Source of the DNA: Rosellinia necatrix
Lineage: Eukaryota; Ascomycota; Sordariomycetes; Xylariales; Xylariaceae
Direction: 5' to 3'
DNA: 64,000 nucleotides
NCBI GenBank assembly: GCA_021209875.1
Contig: JAGYVD010000009.1
Location: 310,001 to 374,000, forward strand
Positions 11,898-22,990 of the stretch are shown one piece after another (the first letter of the stretch is position 1; the number at the start of each line of letters is the position of its first letter). The notes beneath the pieces are model-generated. The model made no database searches. It saw only the letters and a program-made list of their open reading frames with translations, and was not told the DNA's origin. The position numbers and the translations under genes were made by a program.

Positions 11898-12829
11898 CGC
11901 CGTTGCTTTCCGGGTGGTCCTCTCCAGTGTTCTGAATCAGGGCGATCTCGTGCCGTGATGGTTTCTCTGCGCAGTATATATGCCACGCGATTTCCTGCCT
12001 CCTTTCTCTGTTCAGCCCCTCTGCATCTGCTTCATCCCGGAAGGTTGATGTGAGGAATATGAAACGAATGGCCCGTGTTCATTATTAATTCAGAGGGTTA
12101 CTGACGAGGGGTCATTTCCTGGCTGCGGGATTCTGCAGGGTCTTGTAATTGTAAATAATTGGGGTCCAAATTGGGGCTCAGATGCTCGCTGTCGATGGGA
12201 GAGTAGGGGAGCCGGCATGAGGTTGAGTCCGCTTTGGGTAACATGACATTCCATCACCAGGTCTGACGTCCGAGTTTTGTGGCTGGGGCAGAGAGGTCCA
12301 TCATGGTGCTGTATACTTACTTACTTACTTACTTAGTTACTTACTGAAGTACCTACATACTTACTTAAGTAAGTAAGTAAGTAACTATTTGCCCGGACCC
12401 ACTTCAGACAAAATTAAGTACCTACACAAGGTTCAGCTAACAGGTGCCTATCTACCTGCCTGCCCTGCGTTATCCGCCTAAGAGTACCTACTGTTTTAAT
12501 GATAAAATAACAACCAGCGGCGGGCGGCGGTACTCGATTGAAAGAAGTAGCATGCGCTCAAGCCTTAATCACCGACCGTCGAAGCTTCTTACACCATTGT
12601 GTCACTTGGTTTTCACTCCATGAAAACACGACAATGCAAACAGGCACGAGGACAAACAAGAGAGAGGCCAATCATGAGATGCAAACTACAGTAGTTATGG
12701 TACCTGGAGCAAACCGCAGCTTGTCTTGGTGCGATTGACCCGGTCGCGCGCGCGCGCGTCGCACACACCATGGTCACGGTCTTGGAGGTCGCCAGTATCG
12801 AGAACTCACACGAGAACTCACACGAGAAC
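11898..12829. other. Spacer between Spp1-like and DUF7708 genes
   Basis: The right-hand upstream region of the Spp1-like gene grades into the 3' flank of the minus-strand DUF7708 gene. It contains the ACTT/AAGT inverted microsatellite and a CG dinucleotide run (12,745-12,760), and no supported gene. Confidence 0.5.
12317..12384. repeat. Inverted ACTT / AAGT microsatellite pair
   Basis: A run of ACTT units (about 12,317-12,345) is followed after a short spacer by ACTTAAGT and a run of AAGT units (about 12,358-12,384). The two arms are complementary and could form a hairpin. It lies between the 5' side of the Spp1-like gene and the 3' side of the DUF7708 gene. Confidence 0.8.
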
Positions 12830-12836
12830 TCACACG
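12800..12836. repeat. Three tandem copies of a 12 bp unit at a stop codon
   Basis: The unit GAGAACTCACAC occurs three times in a row at the 3' end of the DUF7708 gene; its last copy contains the complement of the stop codon TGA at 12,830-12,832. Loss or gain of units would not alter the reading frame upstream. Confidence 0.85.
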
Positions 12837-14618
12837 TGTCTTGCTTGCTCCAGTGTCCAGAACACGGTGCTTTCCTTCTTCGTTTGGTCCATCTCATCCT
12901 GCTGGTCCTCGAGCCGCCAGTCCACGCCGTTCACAACCGCCAAAACTCGCACGCGTACCCTCAAGCGCTCATCTTCAACTAGCTTGACCAAAAATTTCAA
13001 GAGCATCTTTCGGTGGAGATTCTGCGATTCGTGTCCTCGGCATCGGTCCAGGCGGTCCAGTACTATCCAAACAGTCGATGCCGAATCGAACAAGTTCAAC
13101 ACTCGAAGCGCGACCTTGCCAAGCGATTGCTGGACAACATGGGGTTCAGACCCCAGACGCGTCGTGTTCTTGTAACTTTGCAGCTCCGCTTGCAATTCCG
13201 CATATTGTTCCTCGTCCCGTAGCACTTCGGCATTCATGCTCAACAGACGGAATAGCAGGCCGGAAACGACACGGCCAAAGGTGTCGTCGGCCGCCTGGGT
13301 TCCTAGTATGTAGAACACGCAAGGATCCCGTAGCCCGCGCATTCCATGTTCCCCAATGACATCCAGCGCCACCGGTGACAGCCAGCAGTGTGTCGCCTGT
13401 CTGACTCGGTTGTGCCCGATCAGGAGCAAAATACGAGAGCCAGCCGAGGTGCGCCATGACTGGAAGGTATGATTGTCCCTGATGGAGGCGAGGGGGTCCC
13501 TTGGTGTTCGTTGGCGAGAGTACCAATTGTTAAACTCCGCTACGATATTGTCGCGATGCCTTTTCAAGTTCACAAGCTCGGTCTCGGGAGAATGAGGGTC
13601 GAGCTGCCACAATTTGCCTATCCGCTCCAGCTTTTGCCCGTCGTGTCCGCGCCGTAGCTCTTTTGCCATAATGAATCAGTTCCTAGCGAGAACGATGTTA
13701 GAGAGGTTATGAACTCACCCTCAACCTGCTTGCTTAAGTCTTGAACAGCGACGATTAGATTCCTCTTCAGAATGGGACCAGTATGCTATAAACTTACTCT
13801 CTATTCGTTTAGCCTGCTCTGTCCCTAAGAGTTAGTAAGAAGTCTATCTTCATCTTGGAGATACTCTCACCCTCGTTGAGATCCTTGATGTCGGCGACAT
13901 TCTTATTCAGCAGTTCTTCGCACACGAGTCGGACATTCACTATCGCTTTTTCGACCTCTAACACTTTCTCATCTAGGGACGTCGAGCGACCCATTGCTTT
14001 GACCCAGCGGACTAGAACGTGCAAAGCTTAGTCTGGCGTTTCGGATCAACTACTATAGTGTCTGGCAAAGCAACTTACGGAAACTGTTCATGGTATAAAA
14101 AGTTACCGTCGCAATGCAAAACTCAATAAAGCAATCATATGCGTCAATGATGGCTAATCTCAGCCGCTCATCGGTCTCACCATTATTCTGGTAGATACGT
14201 CGATATGTTTCGATTCCTGGTAGTCGATCCTGGATGGATTTCAATGTGGCACTGATCTGGCTCTCCATGTTTTCTCGGTTTTGCGCAACCTTGACAGATT
14301 AGTATCAAACCAAGTCTCGTTTTTCTATGGGGAGCAACAACCTCATACCGTGAATACGAAGGCTATTGTTCCGAATGCAATTCCCGAAAATGGACTGCCA
14401 ACATCCTTTATGATGTCCAGGATTGGAGCTATGTTTGACCAGGATGCTGCGGCGGAATTCAGAAGTCTTGTTGCCTTCCCAGAAACTCTTGCGAGTCCAT
14501 GGTCATTTCTCCTGTCGAAATCTCCTCTGGCAGCCACTGTGGTCTGCCAGAAATTTTCGAAGCCTTCCTTGGTGTCAATTTCGAAAGCCGATATCTCTTT
14601 CGGTGAGAACTTAGTCAT
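12830..14618 (-). CDS. DUF7708-domain protein of the fungal STAND-associated type
   Basis: Six exons inferred: 14618-14349, 14289-14079, 14011-13871, 13824-13798, 13739-13719 and 13659-12830. The introns are 46-59 bp apart from one of 67 bp. The sum is 500 codons, or 499 aa. The N-terminal half matches the DUF7708 domain, a helical module often found in front of NACHT or ankyrin parts in fungi (IKDVGSPFSGIAFGTIAFVFTVAQN, then IQDRLPGIETYRRIYQ). A coiled linker (KQVEELRRGHDGQKLERIGK) leads to a C-terminal region with ILLLIGHN and VSGLLFRLL. It has no Walker A motif and ends soon after, so it is a stand-alone adaptor-like form or a shortened relative. The Met at 14618 is the first in frame; coding-like text (SKSELNQKQLRQQF) continues upstream, so a further 5' exon is likely. 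Function is unknown; roles in non-self recognition are only inferred. Confidence 0.75.
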
Positions 14619-15765
14619 GAATTGCTGTCGCAACTGTTTTTGATTTAGTTCTGACTTGCTGAGTTTGTCACTAGAATGTCTATTAGAATCTCCCCCGTCC
14701 ACAAATATGAGGAAGAGATGGTATACTTGTGTACTGTGTCTGATCGTCGCATCCCCCCCGACGTGTTGACCAGATGGGCCATGTCCCCAGGAGGAGCCAG
14801 CTTTTCTGCTGGTATTGATCTGCGCGATGACTAGTAGGCTAGACAGGCAGGCAGTGGAAACTCACGGCTACAACCGCCAAGGGAGTGAAACCTTGCGAAT
14901 GCCTGGTGAAGACTACTTCCGAATGCTTTATAATCAGTGCATTAAATATGCTAAGGTTTCTGGGCAGATACTACTAAAATATGTTTGCGCTGACCTGCTA
15001 TAATTGGGTTGGAGGACAATGTATCTTGCGAGTAACACGGCAGTGAGATTCGCTCCAGGTTTCTGAATTGACGAGAGTACTGCGGCAGGAATGTGTGATA
15101 ATTACATCAACAGCTAGGTAGTATCGTACCCGGCACGGTTTCCAGTGGCTGCTTACAGCCCGAAGCAAAGATAATCCAGGGCAATGCAAGCTACAAAATA
15201 AATGACCGTTCTAATGCACAAATGGGCATTTCCTAATAGATACCAATGAGAATGTCCACCATGTGCGGGGGGGTATGAACTAGGGTGTTACATGCGATGC
15301 TCGGGGTCCAACCAGGAAGTAGATTGCGATGCTAGTTTTGATCCTTTAGCAAGGTTTACATGGTAAAGCTGAATACCCGCATGAGGTGTGCACCACCCTG
15401 CGGATATTTATGTTTGCTTACTACTTTGTCGTGACCTTATGATCATGCTTCGGCGAGACATAGGGGGGGTATCTATGGCCCCCACGAAGGATGAATCGCA
15501 TAGTCTGTGGCTAGTTAGCAAACAAGGGTAAATCCATCACAAACTGTCTACCTTGGTACCGAGGTGAGATGCGTGAGGGAAATCGAGAGCCTGCATAAAG
15601 GATGCATCAACCTACCAGGATGTTAATGCACCCTTGTCTGCCGAGGAAGAAACAGATGGATATAGTAACAGTCCAAAATCAGCTCGGCAAACTCGGGAAA
15701 TGAAGAGGGGTCGGATTTCCTCAGTGTGATGTCGACAACATATATAAGCTGCTGGGCTGTTGAGC
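14619..15765. other. Divergent promoter region, DUF7708 and AAA+ genes
   Basis: About 1.1 kb separates the two divergently transcribed genes. A TATA-like TATATAAG lies at 15,740-15,747, upstream of the AAA+ gene. The left part probably contains an unresolved first exon of the DUF7708 gene; an ATG on the minus strand at 14,782 is a candidate but needs an unconvincing 47 bp intron. No other gene is supported. Confidence 0.5.
15740..15747 (+). promoter_or_regulatory. Candidate TATA element of the AAA+ ATPase gene
   Basis: TATATAAG stands alone in ordinary-composition sequence 19 bases before the candidate ATG at 15,766. That spacing is short for a start codon, so either transcription starts near the ATG or translation begins further down. 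Confidence 0.4.
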
Positions 15766-18700
15766 ATGTCTATTCTGTACTGTGGACAGGAATCATATAA
15801 TAAGACTCTGGTCGATACAGTTCTAACGCCTGGTCAAAGCCCTTAATTGCTCGCTAATACCCACAGCTTTCAGTCCTGATAGTGACCGATTGTTGGGAGT
15901 TGGCCATACCCCTCATAATTATGGAGGATACACAAGAGGAACCTCTGGTGTCGGTGAGTACTACCAAGTGCCTAGTCCAATCCTCTGTAAATCTGACAAG
16001 AAGGAGAGGTTGGAGAGGCAGCTTGCATCTCTCGAGGCGAAATTTGTTGAGCTTGAATCAAAGTACAAGACGGCGAGTGTCTGGGATGTCCCAAGTAACG
16101 TTGCTACAGCCACAGCTGCTGCATCCGTTACTATGAATGAACAGACCAAAGCCCCTGTGGTAAGCAACTGCTCCATCAATTGTACTAGAATGATCACTTT
16201 TCTACCCCAATTACGCCCTAGACTCCGTCGGATGAGGGTCAAACGGCAATCGTGTATACATTTATATGTTCCGATAACCTAAACCTCTCATAATGATGAC
16301 CTTTTATTATAGGAAGACAATATCCCCGCCTCGCGAGTCAAGGTGATCATTAGCAAGAGAGACAGTGAGGGTGTGCCAATAGAATCCGAAGGAGAGCTAT
16401 CAACGACGAAAGAGGAAGATACCAGTAAACATGCATTCGTTTTGAAGAAGATCATTTATAACAAAATATTCAGGAAGGACAATGAATCCGAAATAAACAT
16501 AACCAGTTCAGATCTCTGGAACCTGTTGAAAACACATCTTCGATGGTATCCCTACCACATCTTTAGCGACGCACCGGTAACGCTGTCTTCACCATATGAG
16601 CCTATCATATTCTGTTGGGACAAACTTCTCGAGGTGGCATCCAGTGACGGGGCGGTTAACGATAGGCGGGCCAGAGACGATTTGAAACTTCTCCTAGACA
16701 CAATTTCAGGGGGTCATTCCGGAGATGAGAAGCTTGACAAATTCTTCAGGATAAGAGGGAATTACAAAAACCAAGAACAAGAGACAGTTCAGTTCGATGA
16801 TCTGTGGACCATATTCCCTCCGGGGACTTTGGTATATGGCAAGCCGTTCCAAAACGAGGACCAAGTCTTTGTGGTAAAAGATAACAACATGACCTGGCCA
16901 GAATGGAACGATGAATCTAGGGAACACTATCACTGGAGTCTTGAAGCTTGGTCATATGACTGGAAGGACGGCTCATTCGGACGAAGTAGCTATATCTTAA
17001 ACTTCGAACACTTTGAGGGGCACCGACCCCTCACAAGCTTGAAGTACTACCCTTTCGAGATGCATCAGGACCGGGAGTTAGTCACATCCAAACTCATCGA
17101 AAGAGGAAAGAAGTTCCAGCAGTATTGCAAGGCTAAAAACGAGGAGAGGATGTTTGATTATGACGGCGATGCAATTCCTGAGAAGAAGGGCTTCTCTGGG
17201 ATGAAAAGCGACGAAGTCGGTTATGCCACCTAAAAAGAGATGGTGGAGTCATATGCTGACCTATGCCAGACCAACAATCAGAATGACTCGCGCAGTTTAT
17301 CAGAGTCGGATTTCGGGTTCTTCCGTCGTTTTTTGTCTCAGCATTCACAAAAGAATGTGATCCCAACGGCAGCTTCCTTCCACGTATGTACTCCGCACTA
17401 GGGGAGAGTACAGATGAGAACTGACCCATCAATAGGTAAACGGCAGGGTCATGGTTGACTATGCATCATTCTACCAGTACGGATCGGCGAATGGGCGCAA
17501 TGGTTCTTTATCACAAAGCGAAACAGGACCAGAATGCGGGTGCTCAGATTGCCAGTCTAACGAAGCTTTAGCAGAAAGATATAGGATACGATTTGATAAG
17601 ATGGCACATAATCAGAATTGGGAGGACGAACAATACCTACTATGCCCCCCAAGGGTTCTTGGATACATCCTTGCCGAGAAACAGTGGGCACAGCTACAAG
17701 TCAGCCATCTCAAGGCAATCCCCCCTGTTGATACCCAGAATGCTTGGAACTCTAGGTTGAAGCTCGCCGATGATGACTCGAAGGATTTGCTGTTCGATCT
17801 TGTGAGATGCCATGTATCTTCAGAGGCGCAAAGCGGTAAGGGTGGGAGACAGCTGTCAGTAGATGACCTAGTCCCTGGAAAGGGAAAAGGCTTGGTGATA
17901 CTGCTCTATGGTATGTGCTAGATTATCTTCTGATACCCGCCGCTGACAAGACACAGGGCCGCCTGGAGTTGGCAAATCTTCGACCGCCGAAACTATTGCG
18001 GTGGCTGCACGGAAGCCGTTGTTCTCAATCAGTGTTGCCGATGTCGGTACAAAGGCCAAACATGTTGAGTCGAACTTGTCAAAAATATTCTCGCTCGCAA
18101 CCTACTGGAAAGCGATCCTTCTCATGTTCGTCTTTTTTCTTTTTCTTTTTTCTTTTTTTGGTGGATCGTGTATACATTGGCGCTAACTTGCTATCAGAGA
18201 CGAGGCCGACGTTTTCTTAGAAAGTCGGGGACGGGGAGGGATCGTCCAGTCAATGGATAAGAATGCTCTAGTTTCAGGTAAGTCATATTCAAACCCCTCT
18301 TCTCATCGTCCCACGCCACGGTTACTGCGTTGTCATTAGAGCAAAGCCCTAATCTTACTAATTATAGTTTTTCTGCGGGTGCTCGAGTACTATAAGGGCA
18401 TCATGTTTCTTACGACAAACCAGATCGCCGAGTTTGACATCGCAATACCGTCCCGAATACATATCGCGATCAAGTACGAAAGTCTAAGACAAGACCAGAT
18501 GGAAGCCATATTTCGGGGCTTCCTCGACAACCTACACAAGCAGAATTTGGTTGACAATTATAACGAGATCATGAGCTGGCTCAAAGAAGATGTCTACGCA
18601 GAAGGACTTGACGGTCGCCAAATCCGCAACATTATAACAACGGCATTGGATTTGGCGAATGCAGACGAAAGGTTCAACCGTGGAAATGGCAAATTAGGGA

Positions 18701-18804
18701 AGTCCCATATCAAAAAGTCGTTTAACAATGCCAAGAAATTCAAGCGAGACTTCGAAACCCAGATGCAGCGGTACAAGGATTCCCAAAACAAGATGATCCA
18801 GTAA
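15766..18804 (+). CDS. AAA+ ATPase with DUF7025 N-terminal region
   Basis: Fungal AAA+ ATPase of about 820 aa. Inferred exons: an uncertain start (ATG at 15,766, 11 nt exon, then re-entry near 15,874) to 16,159; 16,313-17,215; 17,270-17,383; 17,436-17,910; 17,957-18,125; 18,198-18,277; 18,368-18,804. Domains in order: a coiled coil (KKERLERQLASLEAKFVELE), a DUF7025-type region (FPPGTLVYGKPF, LEAWSYDW), a variable linker ending VMVDYASFYQYG, then the AAA core. The core has Walker A GPPGVGKSS split by a 46 bp intron at its first Gly, Walker B ILLIDEADVFLESR completed across a 72 bp intron, sensor 1 TTNQ, an arginine-finger candidate in PSRIHIA, and a helical lid. All catalytic motifs are intact. 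An in-frame TAA at 17,231-17,233 is avoided only if the 54 bp intron 17,216-17,269 (weak donor GTCGGT) is spliced. Substrate unknown. Confidence 0.82.
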
Positions 18805-20933
18805 TAATTGGACATAAGTTAAGCTCCTGTCACGAGGGTTCGAGATCTCTGTCAAAACGACTAGGTCGGAGACTGCGAAACAAGGACACTCTTTTGTGTC
18901 TAGGCTAGGCATTTACGCGACGAGTGTGTCGGAGATACTCAGGCGTAGGTGGTTTCTAGCACGGGCTGTTCGCTGCACAATAAATTGGATTGGAGTTGTC
19001 TTGTCGCAGGTAGAAATTTTATGTTTATACCTACCTCATTTAAAACCTATCAATATACCAGAATATCCAACATCAAACACCCTGTACGAATACCTCCGCT
19101 AACTCGTCATGGTAGTCTGACTGTCATACGGGATTATTTCTACGTACAAAGGCGAGTAGGTCAGCCTTTGACTCTAAGAACTGAATCGCCGTGAGCTTCC
19201 CCGAATAAACTTGTTGATATATCAGTGTAGTGGCAGCGTTTGAGACGGGCAGGCCTGGAGCCATCGCCTCACAGCCCAGCAGTCTGCTACTAGATCTACC
19301 ACCGACTAAGCGGGCTCGAGAGGTATGGAGCACATCATGGCACTCTCTATATTCCGCATTGGCTCATCGCCCAGTCTGCGTGGTTCATGCGAAGCCTCTA
19401 CCCGCCCATCTCAAACCATGCATTTCCCGAGTCCAAGAACCGTCGCCCGGCCGAAAATAGTCGGCGACGCCGCTATCGGTAAAGAGGCAATCCCCGATAG
19501 GGGCAACGCCAGCTAGTTACCGAGGCATGGCCCGGCGCTTTCGAGCGTCCCGAGGGGCCGCTTTGGTATCCTGTTCGCGTAACTGGGCAGCCGCGTCATA
19601 GCCGGCCTATAGGCTCCGAGTACCCGCCCACGCGTGACACCGGCGACGATGTGTTGGAAGGCTTACACCACGGCCTCAAGGGGCGTCGACCGCGCGATGG
19701 GTTCTGTGGACGGCAATAGGGTCGTTGTGAGGTACACGATCGTGTCCATGTATTGGTTCAAGATCACTGGAGACTAGGCCGTAGCGGATCCTTGTGTGCC
19801 GTCCCATTTCTCGCCGTGAGCATGGCAGCTGAGCACGAGGGTTCTGATTTCGGATGCGCAGAATATAGTCGTTCTCATGGGGGCCTAGGCTTTGCCGGGG
19901 TTTCGCCAGGTCTGGGAGCGAGCAAGCCCCAAAATCACTAGTTCCCAGGCGTTCCTTTCACCACAGGCGCGCCGGTTGCCTCCCACATCTCGACAAATTT
20001 CTTTTCTTCTCTAAACTCGCAACACTTAGCCGGAACGGAGAAGGAGGGAGGCTCCCCGCCGTGTCGTACCCTCGTGTATTTAGCCCACGCGCGGATTGTC
20101 AGCACTGCGCCAATGCTATCGTAAAGCGAGTGCAAAATTCACCATTGACGGAACTGGCTTGCGCTGCCGTGGCCTGGGGCTGGCCGCTATGTCGACATCG
20201 AGGGGCTTTATCACGAGAACGGGCTGCCTTGCCTGAGTCCCGGCGTGACTGTCGGTATACGACTGTAGGTAACCTAAACTACTTAGCTCTTAGTTATATA
20301 TATATATATATATATGTCATATTTTGTAATATCTTTAGTATCGATTTCTTCCATAGGAAAGTCATTTGCTAGAAGTTCTTCGTATAGGCCTCACTAGATA
20401 GTTTGTGTTGGTTGCGCAAACGGTAGCAGCGACAGATGCTATTTGTTTCGTCTGGAACGATGCCTGTGTTGGAATAATCCCAAGATTAAACCCGATACTG
20501 CTAGATCGGTGCACATTGCGTGCGCCTCAGCTCTGTGCCGCATCGGCGCTTTCGGACGATGGATATCTCAATAGATAGGTAGCCACCATATACTTATAGG
20601 TCGCTGCAAGCCAATCGCCGCCTGTATATACGCACCTGCGGCGTCAACGCGGGAAGTGTCTCATCGAGGGTGGACCAACGCGAACACCAAGTAGCTATCT
20701 GAGCCTTTTTGCGGCCGAGAATGTTATTTGGATGTGTTGACTTCTCCCTCCTTCTCTCCGTCTCTCTCTCCTATTCTAACTCTACCTGCCTCATACGAGT
20801 AAACCTTCCTCTCCCGCGGTAGTTTCATTTTTATCCTGGTTGTTGTCCTTGTTATTCTTTTCTTTTGTCTAAAGTTCGAAATCTCCTACTTACTTAAAGT
20901 GACCACCTAGCTACCGGCCTGCTAACCGCACCC
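18805..20933. other. Gene-poor spacer
   Basis: About 2.1 kb without a supportable gene. A TA dinucleotide run lies at 20,295-20,315. A 65-codon minus-strand open frame at 19,938-20,135 reads plausibly in places (EMWEATGAPVV) but has no start context, partner exon or known domain. CT-rich sequence at 20,740-20,880 probably belongs to the promoter of the decayed dehydrogenase that follows. Confidence 0.45.
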
Positions 20934-21812
20934 ATGTCTGGTATGAAGTTCAACAAGTCTACTATCCTAGACCTAACGGGATGAGTCCCCCTTGTGACGG
21001 GCGGTAATCCATGCTTCTGTCAACATGAAACCCCTCGAGTATATGTGACCGACCTATCCTACCTGTTTTGTATTAATACCACTCCTCGATGATCGACTCT
21101 GATCGAAGGTCCCGTTCTATGCACTGCCAAGCCCTGCGGCATTGGTGCCAAAATCGTCGTTGAGCTAGCAAAGCATAACCCCGACCGCATCTTCCTTATT
21201 GGTCGCAGCGCCAAAGCCGCCGACAAGGCTATAATATTCAGCAAATCAAAGCCGTTGCGCCTAATGTTGGCGTTACTTCTGTGGAATGCGGCCTCGTAAA
21301 CTTTGCTACAGTCGAGGACTGCCGACAAGATTTTGGTTGAATCCAGTCGCCTAGACATTTTCCTCGCCAACGTTGCATCATGGCTTAACCAGCCGGTCTG
21401 TCGGCCCACGGCCACGAGGTCCAATTTGCCACGAATCACTTTGGCCATGCTCTCTTAACAAAGGAGTTCCTTCTTGCATTCAAGCAAACAGCTGAATTGC
21501 TCAAGTTGGACGTGCGTGTCATATACACGACAAGTTTGGGATGGCGTAATGGCAGCCTCGGTTTCCTCCGCCTCAATAGCACACAGGAATCCCTTATCCT
21601 AGACGGCCAAGTCCGCCGCGGCAACAACAAGCTCGCCGGTATGCTGTATGCTCGCGAGCTGGCCCGCCGATATCCCAAGTTGCTCATCTTCAGTCTGCAC
21701 CCCAGCGCTATTGAGACTAGCCTCGTGAAGAATCCTAAGTTCAGCGACCTGGCTCTTCGTCTGCGTCTCGATGACGAGCAAGATAATCTCGCCCGAGGAG
21801 AAAAGGTTTGCT
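20934..21812 (+). pseudogene. Decayed short-chain dehydrogenase/reductase (SDR)
   Basis: Remnant of a classical SDR, an NAD(P)-dependent oxidoreductase of unknown substrate. The start reads MSGMKFNKSTILDLTG, then a TGA (20,982-20,984) stands where the family has a charged residue before VPLVTGG. After what was probably an intron, the frame resumes near 21,120 (CGIGAKIVVELAKHNPDRIF). Further lesions include a frameshift near 21,228-21,235, a TGA after CRQDFG near 21,338, and a shifted segment near 21,390. The NAG-like motif is LANVAS, and the catalytic YxxxK site reads RRGNNK, so the active Tyr is lost while Lys remains. The last 105 codons (FATNHFGHALLTKEF to the stop) are open. Lesions are mixed rather than RIP-type. 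Confidence 0.85.
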
Positions 21813-22990
21813 AGCAAGCTTTGCGGGTATACCGAACAGGAGCGGGAGAAATGGGGGAAACCGGTGCAATGAGCAACGGCGATAGTCGGCGATGTCAACA
21901 GTAGAATACGCCAATGGCTTATACCTCTGATGCATCGCATTCATGGACCCGATGGTATGAGAGATGCTCTCCTCCCGAACCCGGAGGACCTCATCAAACC
22001 AACGGGACCATATCTGGCCTTTCAGCCTCCTGAGAGAAAAAGAGATGAAAGGACTCAGTAGCTACCACATGGGCCGTAAGTCTGAGGTAGAGAGCAAGTA
22101 CCAACTACCTACTACCTACCTAATCTATCGGCCGGGGGCGAGAGCAATGCATACCTAGGTACCTCAGCTATCTATTTAGCGCCTATCGTTATCAGATGTC
22201 TAGATAAGATAGGAAACGAACGAGAAGTCACCCGATCAGGCAATCAATTAATTATTAATTAGGGGTACATATGCCTGCCCCTTACTTTTCTGTTTGTTGC
22301 TTGTGCTTATCTTGCTTAGATACGTATCCGATTGTTTACCTACTTGGACCCTCATGAGTGGATTGTGGTGATTGTGCTGGTAGGAACTACCCGCTTCGTA
22401 GGTAGTTATGTAAAACTAACCATTAAGGACTGGGCTGTCTCTTCCCGCCTAGTGCACCTACACTTACACTACACTACACACCTAGGTACACTATAACTAC
22501 TAGTTACTACAAGTCACAGCGGATTCCATTGGCCACTATGCCAAGCACCTCACCTCTGTCACGTTTGCCACAGCAGGCGTGAGATCAAAATAGTTCATAT
22601 TTACTGTATTCTGGACGTCACCGACTTTACCTCCCCTTTGTCCAAGACACACACCCCTTGCTGCTTATTCGGCGGCACCCCTGATGCTACCGTACGAAGT
22701 ACCTGGTCAAACGCGCCCAGTGCGCTGTCGTAGCCGAACCCATCCGGCCTAACCTACTTGGTAGGTATCCTATTATTCTCTCTAGCCTTAGTCGTGACAC
22801 CTCTCTCTCCTCTGAATCCCTGCCCTGACCCACATCGTACATCGTCGACACCGTGGTTTGCAACTTTTCTGTCTGTTGGCCCTTCTTTGGATTTTGAACC
22901 AAGCTTGTTTCGAGCCACATCAACATCCAACCCCCCCTTCCCCCATCCTCCTCCTCCTCCTCCTCACCGGTCTTGCTGAGAGGCCCCTCG
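21813..22990. other. Spacer upstream of the desaturase
   Basis: Contains short CCTA/TAGG runs (22,085-22,170 and 22,380-22,500) and a C/T-rich leader (22,790-22,975) that likely includes the 5' untranslated region of the desaturase. No supported gene. Confidence 0.5.

Noticed and set aside
19938..20135. 65-codon minus-strand frame containing EMWEATGAPVV
   Set aside because: No known domain, no credible start or adjoining exon, and flanking frames closed.
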